A DNA stretch of 64,000 nucleotides from Pisaster brevispinus (lineage: Eukaryota; Echinodermata; Asteroidea; Forcipulatida; Asteriidae): positions 4,278,001-4,342,000 of the forward strand of contig JAMKCF010000009.1 of the NCBI GenBank assembly GCA_023634235.1, written 5' to 3'. The position numbers and the translations under genes are program-made. The notes under the pieces are model-generated. The model had not been told where the DNA came from and ran no database searches. It was given only the letters and a program-made list of their open reading frames with translations. Below are positions 1 to 12,140 of this stretch, in pieces (within the stretch, counting starts at the first letter, position 1; each line of letters begins with the position of its first letter).

Positions 1-1774
1 TTTTAACTTTCAAAAACCTAAGTGGCATAACAAAGAGTAATATTCCTTGTCCGCTATTTTCTCAGTGGAAAAACTGCTTGGATAGTCCCTGACATGTTCC
101 AATGACAAGCGGGAACTACTCAAGGCATAGAGGCTGACTAGCGTGGCGGTATGTGGCCAATGCACGGAATGTAACTCGGTAAAGGGGGACCAGTCACCTT
201 TTGACCCTTCACTACCGAGTCTACCACAGTCGGCTTGTCATGCCTCTGCACTGCTTTGCAGCTTTGATTGCAAGATTGGGGGGGGGGGGGGGGACCTTGT
301 TCCAGGCTTTGCCAACCAAAATACCCTAATCCTCACCTTCATCCAACACCAGAGGGCAGTATGGACAGGAAGCAGTCCGCGGGACACCATCCCCCCCCTG
401 TACGCCTTTATAGCTGATGCCATATCATGAGTGATGCATATGACTTTTGGCTCGATGGTATTAGAATCTGTCATCTTCGACGCTTGTGGTAATTTGACTG
501 GGTTCACGTGACCAAGTTGGGATTCCGATATTACTGTCAGATGACATAGAGGGCAGTGTGGCAACGATGTTGGCCACACTGGAACGGATTCATTAGTGCA
601 TGTCAATCATTAAGCCGCCACAACTGTGGAATACATAGAGTGACAATGATGTAAGGTTACCAACTTCCATCAGATGCTTTCCTGCTCTCCAACTTGGGAC
701 TCGACGATATCGACTTGACTCAATGCCTTGAAACCTACAAGGTTGCTCAAACAAAACACTATTCTAGGATATTCTCCCGTCTTCAACATCATTTATATTT
801 AAATGCTCAGGATATGTCTTGTTAATTTCTGAGTAGCTCAATCTCACAGTTCTCATCTCCTTCGGAGCCAAGATTTTTGCTGAAGAAAATAAGAACAAAA
901 TCTCACTGATGAGTGGAAAGGAAACCCAACCAAGCGTACTTAGGGAGGAGGGGGGGGGAGGGGCTGAGAGGCGTACAATGCAATTTACAAGGGATGGCAA
1001 GGAACTTTCTACTTGTCCTGGATGGTAGGTTCCCTCGGGGTCAAAGAATATGACCTCCATAGGAGCTACTAATGAAACCACTTATTCTGAAGATTACGGT
1101 GGGATCCCAAGCTGGTTCCAAAGAAATAAACGCCAAGAGTCAAAGATATCACTTTACCAGGCACGACCAAGCAATTCCAAAACCGATGAACATCCAATCA
1201 CAAATTCAAGAGGAACAGGACACTGTTTTCCACTACATCATATAAATTCGTAGCCCAACGACAAAGTACCAGCCGAATCAGGGGGGGGGGGAAAAAAGAA
1301 GTGAATTAGTGCAGACGAATGCGTATTTTATGCTGATCATGACAATGTACATGTAATTTGATAACAAAAGTCTGTGAGGTTTTTTTTCTTTTTTTTCTTT
1401 TCATGAAAATGAATCGGCTATCATTGATGAATAGTCAGCAATTTTGGCTGGGGGAAAACTACAAAGAGAGCCGCCCTGCACGCAATGTGAGAAACTTGCA
1501 TAATAATTCATCCCAGCGTTCTTGCATGTAATGTGCAGAGGGTTTAACTTGAGTGTCTTCCTGCCAGACGGTTCATGCACTATTCAAATGCAGCACTCAT
1601 GTATGTCAGTACATTGGGAACATTCGGGAAGACTGTCATTAATCTAATAGCGGGGTTTTTTTTTTTCTTTTTCCCCCCCGCTTCATTTTCTCCTAAGTGG
1701 CACATTACTACATTGCACTTTTACCCACGCGTTGCCACACCGTATACTGTCCACACACAAAAAAGAGGGAAAAA
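1..1774. other. Non-coding, no gene seen
   Basis: A+T-rich sequence with a 16-base G run at 278-293, G-rich runs near 948-960 and 1281-1290, and a hairpin at 554-581. The short open frames here show no family resemblance and no supporting splice signals. Confidence 0.6.
554..581. repeat. Hairpin (12-bp arms, one bulge)
   Basis: CAGTGTGGCAAC and GTTGGCCACACTG pair around a GAT loop with a single bulged G. It lies in non-coding DNA next to an 'agagggcag' motif that also occurs near 351. Function unknown. Confidence 0.5.
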
Positions 1775-2135
1775 AAGAAAAAAAATGATCATAAATGATC
1801 CATAAAATTAATGGTACAGGCATGAAGACTAATCCTTGACTATTTTTGCAGTTGGCATCTACTCTAAAGTGAGCATTTCTTTTAGATTATTTTTGAAACC
1901 TTTTGTAGAAAATACAACCAGCTGCCAGAACAGTAGGTTGTTAACAAAGAAAATGATGATAAACGACCCACAAAGTATTAGTACTGGCTTCAACCAACTC
2001 TTGACATTTCGGACAGATTCATCTAAATTAAGTAACTTTTACTTGGTTTGCTATTGAAACTCTTCACAAAAAATATATCACTAACCGCAAAAGCTGTTAA
2101 AAGTCAGAAAAGAAAATGATCATAAATAATCCAGT
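1775..2135 (+). repeat. Degenerate ~165-bp tandem repeat, about 2.2 copies
   Basis: The phrase AAAATGATSATAAAYGAYCC recurs near 1783, 1951 and 2114, about 165 bases apart. The sequence between also aligns loosely (CTTGAC near 1836 and 2001; a GAAAC..TT..AAAA..A block near 1894 and 2057; GTTAA before each anchor). The copies are strongly diverged, so the duplication is old. Non-coding. Confidence 0.55.
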
Positions 2136-2880
2136 GGCTTATGGAGGGGGAGTCACGGCTGTCATCATATGTTACGCTCAACTTAATGAAGATAAATATT
2201 TCCAAGTTCCAGAATTTCTCTTCTCTAACTGACAAGAAATAAACTTATATTCATGTTGCTGAAATTGGTCAACAATCAAAAACAGGAAAAAAGGGTCCTC
2301 ACTCAAGATCCTCTATCCAATCCACATCATCCACTGCAAAAATTCCTGAGTAAAAATAACATCCTCCTTTCTTCATCCAACTAAGAGAAAATTACGGTTG
2401 CCTGGACGCATGCAGGTTTTTTTGTTGTTGTGTGCCAAACAAAATTCCCCCCGAAAAATTGTGGGAAGCTGGAGACAAAATTCAAAGGCAAACAGATGGC
2501 TCTGCACTCGAGTTTCGCAAATATTTTTCCGGCCTAACACTAATAAATTAGATTGGTTGCGGGAACGCATGAAGCGTTGGCACTCAGTGATGTCTACACA
2601 CCAACTCATCTGGAACCAAAACCTGTGCAAACAGGACATAAATCAACTTCTTTTCACAGAGCCAAGTCTGGGAAAACTGTGGAAGATCAACATCGCGTTT
2701 GTCTCGACGGCAATGTTAGGCGGAGATTTTGAATGTAGGATAACTCCCTCCCAAAAGGTAGCTTTTTGACAAACAATAAAAGGAAAGTAAATTATCTTTT
2801 GATTTGTAGCCTATCGTCAGAAACAAACAACAAATGAAAAAAAAATAACAAGCAAACAACAAAACACTCCAGAGCAACAA

Positions 2881-3247
2881 AATAATAATACTGGGAACTT
2901 ATATAGCACTTTACCACATCCCTAGGGGCGTATCAAAGCGACATTATTTATTTTTCAACAAAATAATGGTTTAAAGGTGCTGTTGCGAATGCAGCAGCCA
3001 CTGCCAGAAACATCAGGGCAAACCCCCTTCTCTTCCCGATAAGTGTGTGTAACTAGGTTCTTTTTCGTGCATTACACAACACACGCGACCAACGGCTTTA
3101 CGTCCCATCCAAAGGACGAAGCAATAATGGTAAAGTATCTTGCCCAAGGACACAAGTGCCACAACCGGGATTCGAACCCACACTCCACTAGTCAGAAAGA
3201 CACAAGAGCTTGAGTATGGTGCTCTTAACCGCTCGGCAAAGACACGC
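2881..3247 (-). mobile_element. tRNA-Leu-headed SINE, near full length
   Basis: Minus strand: the tRNA-like head (3247 down to about 3160) has an A box in GCCGAGCGGTTAAGAGCACC and a B box in GGGTTCGAATCCC. The anticodon-loop region, ACTCAAGCT, resembles tRNA-Leu(CAA). The body holds the phrases TTGTGTCCTTGGGCAAGATA, GGATGGGACGTAAAGCC and ACACTTATCGGGAAGAGAAG. The tail holds a conserved region near AGTGCTATATAAGTTCCC and an ATT-rich end at 2881-2890. RNA polymerase III-type SINE mobilised by a LINE. Confidence 0.8.
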
Positions 3248-3786
3248 CATTAACAAAAGTAACAATCTCCCTCAAGTACCACCTTCCCTTCAACCCATCT
3301 CCTCGGCAGTCAGTCTTCTTAGCTTTTGACTGCCACCCCTATCCTCTCAGAGTGACACCTTGACTGCCACTTCCAGCTTCCAAAATTAACCCAGAGCTGC
3401 CAACATTTGCATCTTGCAATCAGGGAGATTTTGTACAACAATCAGGGAGATACTTAGTACTACATTCAACATAATAGGGAAAAGATTTCCACAATCAGAG
3501 GAGACTTTCAAATGTGTTCATCAGAACATGGAAAGATTGGTTTATTTTCAGGGAACTTTCTGCAGAATCAGGAAGAGTTGGCAGCTCTGTTAACCACATA
3601 ACAAAATTTTTTTTACAGGCCATGGCATTTAAGATTTGTAGCCTTATGAGCAACGATTTTGAGGTCAGATTTGCAAAGCAAAAAATGTGCATGCAAATAA
3701 ACAAACAAATTCATCAAAAGTAAACAAACAACCACCTTAAAGTGTAATGGTAACTGCCAAAATAGTTTGAGTGGACCCAGAGAGCC

Positions 3787-4155
3787 ACGAGAAGGTGGCA
3801 GAAGTCTCATTCACCGGACTCAAGCTCTGGAGTTTCTGATTAATAGAGTGTGGGTTCGAGTCCCAGTCGTGGCACTTGTGTCCTTGAGCAAGATACTTCA
3901 CCATTATTGCTTTGTCCTTTGGATGGGACATTAAGCCATAGGTCCTGTGTACTAGGATTAGTAGTGCACATAAAAGAACCCAGAACACTTATCGTGGAAG
4001 AGTAGGGGTTGGCCCCAGTGTTTCTGGTTCACATAGCAAGCACCCTTGTTAACAGGTTTCCTCAGGATTGCAAGCGATAGTAATTAAGTTCACTTATGAG
4101 GAATCCTTGGTTTCATTACCAGAAATATATAATACTACTAATAAAAATAATAATA
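3787..4155 (+). mobile_element. tRNA-Leu-headed SINE, plus orientation, diverged
   Basis: Same family as the element at 2881-3247, in the opposite direction about 540 bp away. The head is damaged before CACCGGACTCAAGCTCTGG. The B box GTGGGTTCGAGTCCC, the body (GTCCTTGAGCAAGATACTT; GGATGGGACATTAAGCC; CACTTATCGTGGAAGAGTAG) and an A/T-rich tail of ACT/AAT repeats are present. The 3' limit is uncertain. Confidence 0.75.
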
Positions 4156-6200
4156 CTCAAAGTTTTGACCAAAATAGACTCTGATCACTTCAAACGGGGA
4201 GAGCAACCACTACAAAGCACCAAGGAAAGATGATGAGAAACTAATTCACTGCCATACAGACAACGTAGCTAGCCTAATAATTGTGAAGAATAAGCAAAAC
4301 TGTCAGGTACGCAACCCTTCTGCACTGAAAAAGGAAAGGGAAGACGGAATCACCTGAATAGCTCAATAATACAACAAACAAGTTTCGATACAGGTGAGGA
4401 ATTTGAAACTACTGAATCTTCTTCCTTAAACTTTGGTTAAACTCATTTTAAAAAATTCATTTTTAAAAGTTGTTTTGTAAAATGTTTTAAAGAGTGAGGG
4501 ATTAGAATGTCGAATGTCGAATGTTTAACTTTTTCATTGCATTGAGGGGGAATGCGTATAGGTTGAAGATCTCAAATTGTATTAAAACCAACAATAAAAT
4601 TTTCAGTCATATTTTTTGTTCTTTGATTTTGTTCGCTGTTTTTGTTTTCTAAGAGGGAGGGCTTGGTGCTGTCTTCTGTCCCCCCACATCTTCCCCAGCC
4701 CCTCCTTCATTTCAATCATTGCTAATTTGACTTTGCATGACCGACACGATAAGACCCAAGAATTCGGCCAGGATTTCACTCCACTGCACGACTTGGTTCA
4801 GTGACCGATGAAATCCTATTGCTTGGATCGGGGAAAAATTTAAAAAAGGGGGCGGCCGTGTTTATTGACGTAAATGTTCTGGCAGCCAGAGTAGACTATG
4901 ATGGAGTCAAGAAAGGAAGGAATGTTCTTTCATGGAAGGGGAGAGAGGAGCATAGTGGCATCGTGATGATAACCAATAAAGCCGATAAAAGACTGCCGCT
5001 AATTTAGCTGCCAGTTCACCTCAGGTATTTCCTGATAGCTTATGTGGTGAGGGGGGGGGGGGGGGTGGGGAGGAAGAAGCACAGCTACAAGTTTAACATT
5101 ACCCAGGGCACATTCTGTATAAAGAATGAGGTTTGGTTATTTGCTTGACTTTTCCAGATCTAGAAATGCACCTGCAAGCCACGCACAGCTCCTCGAACCC
5201 CCCCCCCCCTCTTTATTTTTGTAATGACCATTTTTGTCTGTGTTTTGCTACGGACTGAGCAGAGTATGTGCCAATGCCATGGTGTATCGAGGTAGGTTAA
5301 AAGACATAACTGGTTCGCACTGTGCCCATGGGGGCTGAAGAAGAAGCTACGGCAACATCATCTCATGAGTCGTGCAGACTGACAGAAACGTCTTGGCAAG
5401 TAGCCAACATGTGCCCGTCTTTCTTCCGGAATGCATCCCCAATCGTCAACACTTGATCCGCGTCAAATCAGAACCCATTTATTCGGAGAGTTTTGGAGCA
5501 AGAAAAAAGATGAGTCGGAACGCAGCAGAGGGAAATTCTTGGAAAATAGGCAGCACGCTGGGCTCACTGTATCATGCTGCCGTGCTATAGTGAACGGAAT
5601 GTATGCTACTGATGCGGGAATTCAAGAAACACATCTCCTCCATTCTCCTCTCCTCCAGGGTCACTTAAAGCTACGCCAACAATGCAGATGCTCCCCAGAA
5701 GGGAAAGGGAAGAGAAAAAAAACACCATCTAGTAGAAGTAACGACTCTCGTTTATGAGAATTAATAGTTCCAACTGCAATTTGAGTCAGCCGTCACTTAA
5801 AAAAAACCCAACCTGACAAATGAAATATTTCATGCACCAAATTTAGAGAGAAACAGATTGATGCGTAAGGCGACTAACCAAAGTATACAATTGGTGACAA
5901 AATTTGCCAATTGATTAAACTGTCACCCAACCTTGAAATTATAACATTTTTTTCTTGGTTATCAACAAAACACTTAAGGTATTATACAGAATTGCTAAGG
6001 GGGGGGGGAATGTAATTGTTAAACTTTAGTCTGAAAGCTTACTGATTATGAAGTTCATACTAGAACCATTTTTCTGTGAAATATTTCCCTCTGAAATGAA
6101 GTCATATTGTAGAACACTGCATCTGGTAACCTAAAACCGCCACAGCTCATTTCGGTTGTTACAACCAAGATTAAGGACAATGCATGTACAGGCTGAAAAA
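4156..6200. other. Non-coding, no gene seen
   Basis: Contains a 15-base G run at 5051-5065 and a C run near 5200. The open frames at 5372-5757 have no splice or family support. Confidence 0.5.
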
Positions 6201-6204
6201 GTGT

Positions 6205-6335
6205 TTCACCAGTTTCTCCCGACTCACACAATGGATGAAGCCCACATGTTCACAGGTTTGTTATTTCATTTGTAGGTTTTGATCACACAAAACATGAACA
6301 CTGTCTGTGACTATTGTCAGCTCTATCAATCCTGT
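6205..6335 (-). repeat. Truncated copy of the dispersed 'agaccagtatccatac' repeat
   Basis: Carries the phrases CACAGGTTTGTTATTTCAT, CACACAAAACATGAACACTG and TCTGTGACTATTGTCAG. These match the reverse of the copies at 11840-12140 and 13262-13553 and the copy at 50640-50945. Confidence 0.5.
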
Positions 6336-7530
6336 ATAGCACCATGAAGTTACTTATAGAGCCTAGTCTAGACAAGCAACTCTATGATTCAAAGTATGAC
6401 GAAGATGCTTCACACACAACCAATGTTACAGTGTTTATTTCAATTTGCTCTGTAAAAAAAAAAAGAAAAAAAAAAAAGGAAATTGGGTAAGCAGCTGACG
6501 AAGCATTACAAAGTTTGGCAAACACTCACATAAGTTGCATAATTCCCACCTTTTTTTTTCTCTCTCTCTTTAAATCTGCCCTATTTATTCTGGAGGTAAA
6601 ATGGCCTCAACCATTGACCCAGCTCCTACACAACTTGCTTTCTGCATTGGAAATAGGATCGCCAACTCTGCCAAAAATGTAAAATTCGCTGCAATTTTTT
6701 TCTAGACATTCTGATATTCTGACAGCAAAGTTGGGCGGGGCACAGCTAACCGACGTTGGTGGGACAGTGACAGCTGGGTTAGGTGTGAACAGCATTTTTA
6801 AAATCTGAATGCTCCAAGCGAAAATGAAAAAAAGGGAGGGGGGGTTTGGGGTAATGGAGAGCTGGACTACTGCCAGAAATTGAGTGCCTGGATTCCTAAA
6901 TGTTCGATCATCAGCACCATACTATTTTGATACCTTATTTGGTCTGAGAATCGTCGTTACGGTGTAAAACAACGCATCGCACCACCATGAAACGTTCTGA
7001 AATGTTGTCCCCCCCAATCTGTGCAAATTCACAATCGCAATCTCACACCTAGCCCTGGTGGCAACCATAGTACAAGGAGATGGGTGCAATGCAATGTCTA
7101 TAAATGATCAAATTATTCCAGTCCAACGGGCCCTTTATAGGAACAGTCCTAGTATGCACGGCCAATATGAATACAAATTAATGTAATGAACATAAAGTGG
7201 GTGCCTGGGGATCCAGGGGCCGTCAGCATGTACCATACTCCGTAGAGGTGTTAGAGGACAGGTCCCCTGCCTCCTGCTGTATTCCCAGCACCTCATTATC
7301 ACCGTGTACAAATTGAACAGACAGATAACACGCAGCGTAGACAATCGTTGCCAAAGTAAAAGCGGCTTTCTCGGCTTATTTTAAATTGTGTGCACTTCAC
7401 ACACTTGTTAAGAAGGGGCATATTAAAGATGCAAAAGCAATTTGAAGGTTTTGTTTTTTTAAAAATCAGCAGTGATCGGTCTCAGACCTACGGTGTCCAG
7501 AAAATATACAAATGCTGAAATGATCTTTAG
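6336..7530. other. Non-coding, no gene seen
   Basis: A-rich tracts near 6455-6480 and a T/TC tract near 6550. The approach to the minisatellite (7514-7530) already contains a partial unit. No exon or RNA gene seen. Confidence 0.5.
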
Positions 7531-8264
7531 AATCAAGCAAAATTTCTGACGGAAATGGTCCCATGAATCAAGCAGCATTTCTGACTGAAATGGTCTCTTG
7601 AATCAAGCAGCAATTCTGACTGAAATGGTCCCTTGAATCATGCAGCAATTCTGACCGAAATGGTCCCTTGAATCAAGCATCATTTCGGACTGAAATGGTC
7701 CCTTGAATCAAGCAGCAATTCTGACTGAAATGGTCCCTTGAATCATGCAGCAATTCTGACTGAAATGGTCCCTTGAATCAAGCAGCAATTCTGACTGAAA
7801 TGGTCCCTTGAATCAAGCATCATTTCTGACTGAAATGGTCCCATGAATCAAGCAGCATTTCTGACTGAAATGGTCTCTTGTATCATGCAGCAATTCTGAC
7901 TGAAATGGTCCCTTGAATCAAGCAGCAATTCTGACTGAAATGGTCCCTTGAATCATGCAGCAATTCTGACCGAAATGGTCCCTTGAATCAAGCATCATTT
8001 CGGACTGAAATGGTCCCTTGAATCAAGCAGCAATTCTGACTGAAATGGTCCCTTGAATCATGCAGCAATTCTGACTGAAATGGTCCCTTGAATCAAGCAG
8101 CAATTCTGACTGAAATGGTCCCTTGAATCATGCAGCAATTCTGACTGAAATGGTCCATTGAATCAAGCAGCAATTCAGACTGAAATGGTCCCTTGAATCA
8201 TGCAGCAATTCGGACTGAAATGGTTCCTTGAATCATGCAGCATTTCAAATGAAATGGTCCCTTT
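7531..8264 (+). repeat. 35-bp minisatellite, 21 copies
   Basis: The 35-bp unit has AATCAAGCAGCAATTCTGAC followed by TGAAATGGTCCCTTG. Twenty copies keep exact 35-bp phase from 7531 to 8230, and the 21st is eroded. Variants (AATCATG versus AATCAAG; CATCATTTCGG; CCGAAATGG; TCTCTTG) are arranged in a pattern showing block duplication. Since 35 is not a multiple of three and stops occur in the frames, it is non-coding. Strongly diverged half-units continue to about 8415. Confidence 0.95.
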
Positions 8265-8415
8265 CACTCTCACCAGACTTTTATTGAACAATTATTTTGA
8301 CTGAAAGGTCTCTTGAAAACCAAATGTCTCTTGAAACAGGTAGTATTTTTACAGAAACAGCCTCTTGAATCTGAGCATCCTTTCTCGCTAAAATGGTCCC
8401 TTTGAAACAAGCAGA
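8265..8415 (+). repeat. Decayed flank of the 35-bp minisatellite
   Basis: Scattered matches to the unit (GACTGAAAGGTCTCTTGAA, CAGCCTCTTGAATCTGAGCA, TAAAATGGTCCCTTTGAAAC) show that the array once extended further or that this is its unamplified ancestor. Confidence 0.6.
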
Positions 8416-9464
8416 CACAGCACTTTGATGTAACTGTGGCCTCGCTGGTAATGTTTAGTCTGAGCATTTAAGATTTCATTCAATTGACGCTGAGTATCAC
8501 ACCCACTGTGTCGTCAGTCCATTGACGAGGCAGACGGAATTAATCTCATGAAAAGACTGCAACATCGACATGCTGAAATGTGACTGTAATCATGAAGAAC
8601 AAAGTTGCCACGCTGTGTTGAAACACAATTCTGCTGCGCTTTTATTTGTACTTGACGAATGCATTGAAGTGGTTTTCTAAATTAGAAGAGAAGTACAGTG
8701 GTGGTTGTTTCTCTTATCGGTGGTTATTTTATTCTTCAGACCACAGGGCTTACAAGGTTCTTCATAGGTATTTTTTTCAGAACTGAGGGGCAGTCTGGAA
8801 CTTTGCAAGTTTGGCCAAAGCATGCTGAATTGAAATGAGGTCTTCCAAAAATGATTTCCCTTGATGTTTGGTTTTAAAACCTTATTGTGCGATGGTTTTA
8901 TTTTGGGTTTTTTTGTGAATTTGATCTCCAGTCTATTAAAACGATAGCGTATCGGCCCGTATTTCATGCGTATCGACCTGATATTCTAGCTAGTGCATGG
9001 GGAGAACCATGATACGAAGGTAGATCAGACGGAACAAAGTAATGTCAACAAAAATATAATAACAATGTACAATAAGTGTACAAATGTTGACCAACTTGTT
9101 TCTGAGACAGATTGTTGTTGTTATTACAAAACTTATAAAATTATGCTGTACCCCACTTTTCCAATAGGGAGAAGGCACTGTTCTGTTACACTTTTGAATT
9201 TAGAGTGCACTACATCTACTTAGTATTAGAAGACATCCAATATGTGAACTGAGCTCATATTTACTCCACTGGGATATATTCTGAAGTAATTTTGTTATCA
9301 CAAAAAAGAGCAACAAATATAAGCAAATGTGTTTGTTTTTTTACTCTGATGCAGTGAGGCAAAGATGAGTCCAAAGCACAACAATTGTCATCCACAAGAC
9401 TTGTTAGGACTTGGCAAAAACCACAAACATTACGGGAGTATTCAAGCATGCAGCATCAATGGTC

Positions 9465-9690
9465 AATCATGGAGCCCCCAGGATATGAACAAACCACAAG
9501 CCTTAAAGGAGCACTCTACAAATAAGAGCATCTGTGGTCAACCAGGGGGGGCCTGGGGTTGTGTACAAACCACAAGACTTTAAAGGAGCACTCTACAAAT
9601 AAGAGCATAGGTGATCAACCAGGGAGCCTGAGGATGTGTACAAACCACAAGAATTAAAGGAGGACTCAAAAAAAGAAAGACTACAAGACC
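9465..9690 (+). repeat. ~74-bp tandem repeat, about 3 copies
   Basis: ACAAACCACAAG occurs at about 9488, 9559 and 9639. In the first two copies TTAAAGGAGCACTCTACAAA and TAAGAGCAT follow, and copies are separated by an ATCAACCAGG-type phrase. The third copy decays after TTAAAGGAGGACTC. A fragment similar to ATTAAAGGAGCAC recurs at 10153. The short open frame at 9365-9583 is a product of the repeat, not a gene. Confidence 0.75.
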
Positions 9691-11410
9691 TTGGGTCATA
9701 TAAAAATGCCACAGTTAAAGGAAGTCTTCCATGAACACCATTTTCAAAGGTACTGCCTGCAGCTTGGCCCTTTCATGGCAAAACAGCCCAACTCGAATTG
9801 TTTTGGTTTTTACATCAGATAATTTCTGGGTAAATTGAGGGTGCTTTTCCCTTTTCAAAGTTTTAAAGGCATACTCTGTATGGTTTCTGAATATAACATG
9901 TCCTATCTCAGCTTCTTTTTACACTTTCGTCCCATTTTTATGGCAAAAAAGCTTATCTCTGTACTTATTATTCTCAAAATGTCAATTTTTGAGTTAGGCT
10001 GTTTTGCAAGCCTTCCCTCCTGCACCAACTTGAATATCATTGGGTGCAATGTACTTACAGAATGCAATTAATACAAACGCACTCTTCAAATATTAATGAC
10101 ATTAATGTTCAACTGGTTAATGCTACACTTCATGAGTACAAACAACTTGGATTAAAGGAGCACCTCTAAAATAATAATGAATAGACTGACTACAACAGAC
10201 TTCTTTTCATCCAATCCGAGACACACAAAAACAAACAAAAACATGTCTTGATTAAGACGTTATCAGTCCCTGACCGAAATCTGCAACGTGGAAGGTAAGT
10301 AACTGAGTGAACAATTAATCGTCAGCAACAGGTCAGGTTTGGCATGATTAAAACAATTACCAATTAGAGGAAGGCAATGAATCACAAACTTTTATTTCTG
10401 TGCAAGGTGTAGATGTAATATCAACCGAAGAATTCACAAGAAAATATTAATCTCTAGCCAGACACTGTTTATAGGTACAGATTTGTATGTCCCCATCGCT
10501 GATTATTCTGAATCATCAATTAGAGTTTTTCCCCCCTTCAAAAAAAAGACACAAATTTAAAATACAGTAAATAAGAAAAAGAAGAAGAAAAAAAAACCCA
10601 TCCGCAGGTCCAGGCGCAGTGGCATTTTTTATGCATAGAGTAATGAGCAATTACAGGCAAAGAGGGCTGATCCATCACACTGCCCACGGGCCAATCCCAC
10701 TGTTTCCCCTCTTGCTCTCCACTCCCTCTCTGCACAGGAAATTTACTTGCTCCTTTCATGATGTTGCCTTCAATTAAAAAAGAAAGAGACTGCGTTTAGA
10801 GAGCCAGCGCACGAAGACGAGAAAAAAAGACAGGGGGTGGGGGATAGAGAGTCTAGCACCCTGCTCATGTTATTAAAGGAAAAGTGGATGAAAGAAACGT
10901 GACAACTGAGTCAATGGGTCTCTCTGTGACCGTCAGATTTAAGAGTTTTCCGATTGACATCGACTCGGACATTTTTGCCTTCTTCCTGTAATTGAAAAGT
11001 GAGAGAGAGAACAACAGTGCGGGTTTTTTTTTTAAATTCTGTTATTTTGGAGAGCCCGGTGGTGGTTCTGGCCGTGTTCTATAATGATGCTCGAGTAAAT
11101 AGGTTTGGCCCACGAGTGTTTCCCGTCAAGTAACGACAACTTGGTAATGAAAGATTTACTCGGCAACAGTAAATGCTGGACCTCATTGCTACAAAGCATT
11201 GAGTGAAACCCTACACTCGGAACTGCCAAAGTAAACTTAGATTTAGACTGTTCAGAAAACTGTTAACCGTATCTCTTAAATTTGTTTTTGAAGCTCCACC
11301 AAATTCTCAACACCACGGAACGGAAAAATGCTCTTCCACTGAGTAAGGGAGCGAGTTGTAATATCTTGAAACGGAGGCAGGCTGGTGAAACTTTTCAAAT
11401 TAGAACGTGC
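9691..11410. other. Non-coding, no gene seen
   Basis: A+T-rich sequence with purine-rich patches near 10570-10600 and 10800-10830 (GA-rich). No splice-supported open frame and no RNA gene recognised. Confidence 0.5.
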
Positions 11411-11548
11411 ACAAAGCAACTGGAACGTTACCGTTTTGCTATTAATCTGTTGTTACACAGAGCAACTAGAACGTTATAGTTTTGCTGTTTAGTTGTTGAC
11501 GCACAAATCAACTAGAATGTTATAGTTTTGCTATTTAGATGTTGTTCC
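11411..11548 (+). repeat. 46-bp tandem repeat, 3 copies
   Basis: Copies start at 11411, 11457 and 11503, exactly 46 bp apart. Each begins ACARAKCAACTRGAAYGTTA and continues with GTTTTGCTRTTWA. Copies 2 and 3 are closest. Non-coding. Confidence 0.8.
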
Positions 11549-11839
11549 AAAAGCAGTACAATGCCCCTGCCCCTGGTCAGTGGCCTTAGTGCCCCTTGAA
11601 ATGTTCCAGTAGAAATCTAAATTTCCTTCATCCCGGTGCCCTCTATGACGGGAAACAAATGCCTTGCCCGTACAAGGTAATGCATCATATTTAATAATCA
11701 CCATTGGACACTACATAAAGTACACCTGGTATAGCAATAATGTAACAATACCATCCTTGTGTTCTTGTATGACACCTATTTCAGTCCTCTTAAAAGTGGT
11801 CCTAAAACCATTTCTCTAAAGCCCTTCCAGAGCAGGCGG

Positions 11840-12140
11840 ACAACACTGGTATCCACACTTTATGTGGCCCAATTTATACATGTGAAATAACCAGCCAGTG
11901 AAAGTTTAAGCTCAATCCGTCAACAGAGTCACACAAAAAAGTGGGGGAAAAAACCCAAAACAATCTTAAGCCAATACGTTTTTACTGTTTTTCAGTATGG
12001 TTTTGGACTTGCAAGATCACAACAAAAACTATAGCATTTCAAGCAAAAAATACATAATGGAAGTTTTTCCACCGTGACCGTGACCATCTCTTCACCATGT
12101 AAGTTACGTGCAATTCTGTGAACATTAATTTGTTTTTCAC
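11840..12140 (+). repeat. Dispersed repeat, 'agaccagtatccatac' family
   Basis: In order it shares with the copy at 13262-13553: a TATCCACACTTTATGTGGCC phrase, GTTTAAGCTCAATC, ACTATAGCATTTCAAGCAAA, GGAAGTTTTTCCACC and GTGCAATTCTGTGAACAT. A familiar echinoderm repeat type from memory; no coding capacity, class unknown. Confidence 0.65.

Noticed and set aside
238..606. 122-codon minus-strand open frame
   Set aside because: Spans a poly(G) translated as poly-Pro and a hairpin; no recognisable domain or splice signal.
903..925. Hammerhead-ribozyme-like core (CTGATGAG ... GAAAC)
   Set aside because: The eight bases between the two core boxes cannot form the required stem II and flanking stems I and III do not pair.
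7531..8264. CRISPR-like regular repeat array
   Set aside because: Units are contiguous with no unique spacers, and the DNA is eukaryotic; it is a minisatellite.
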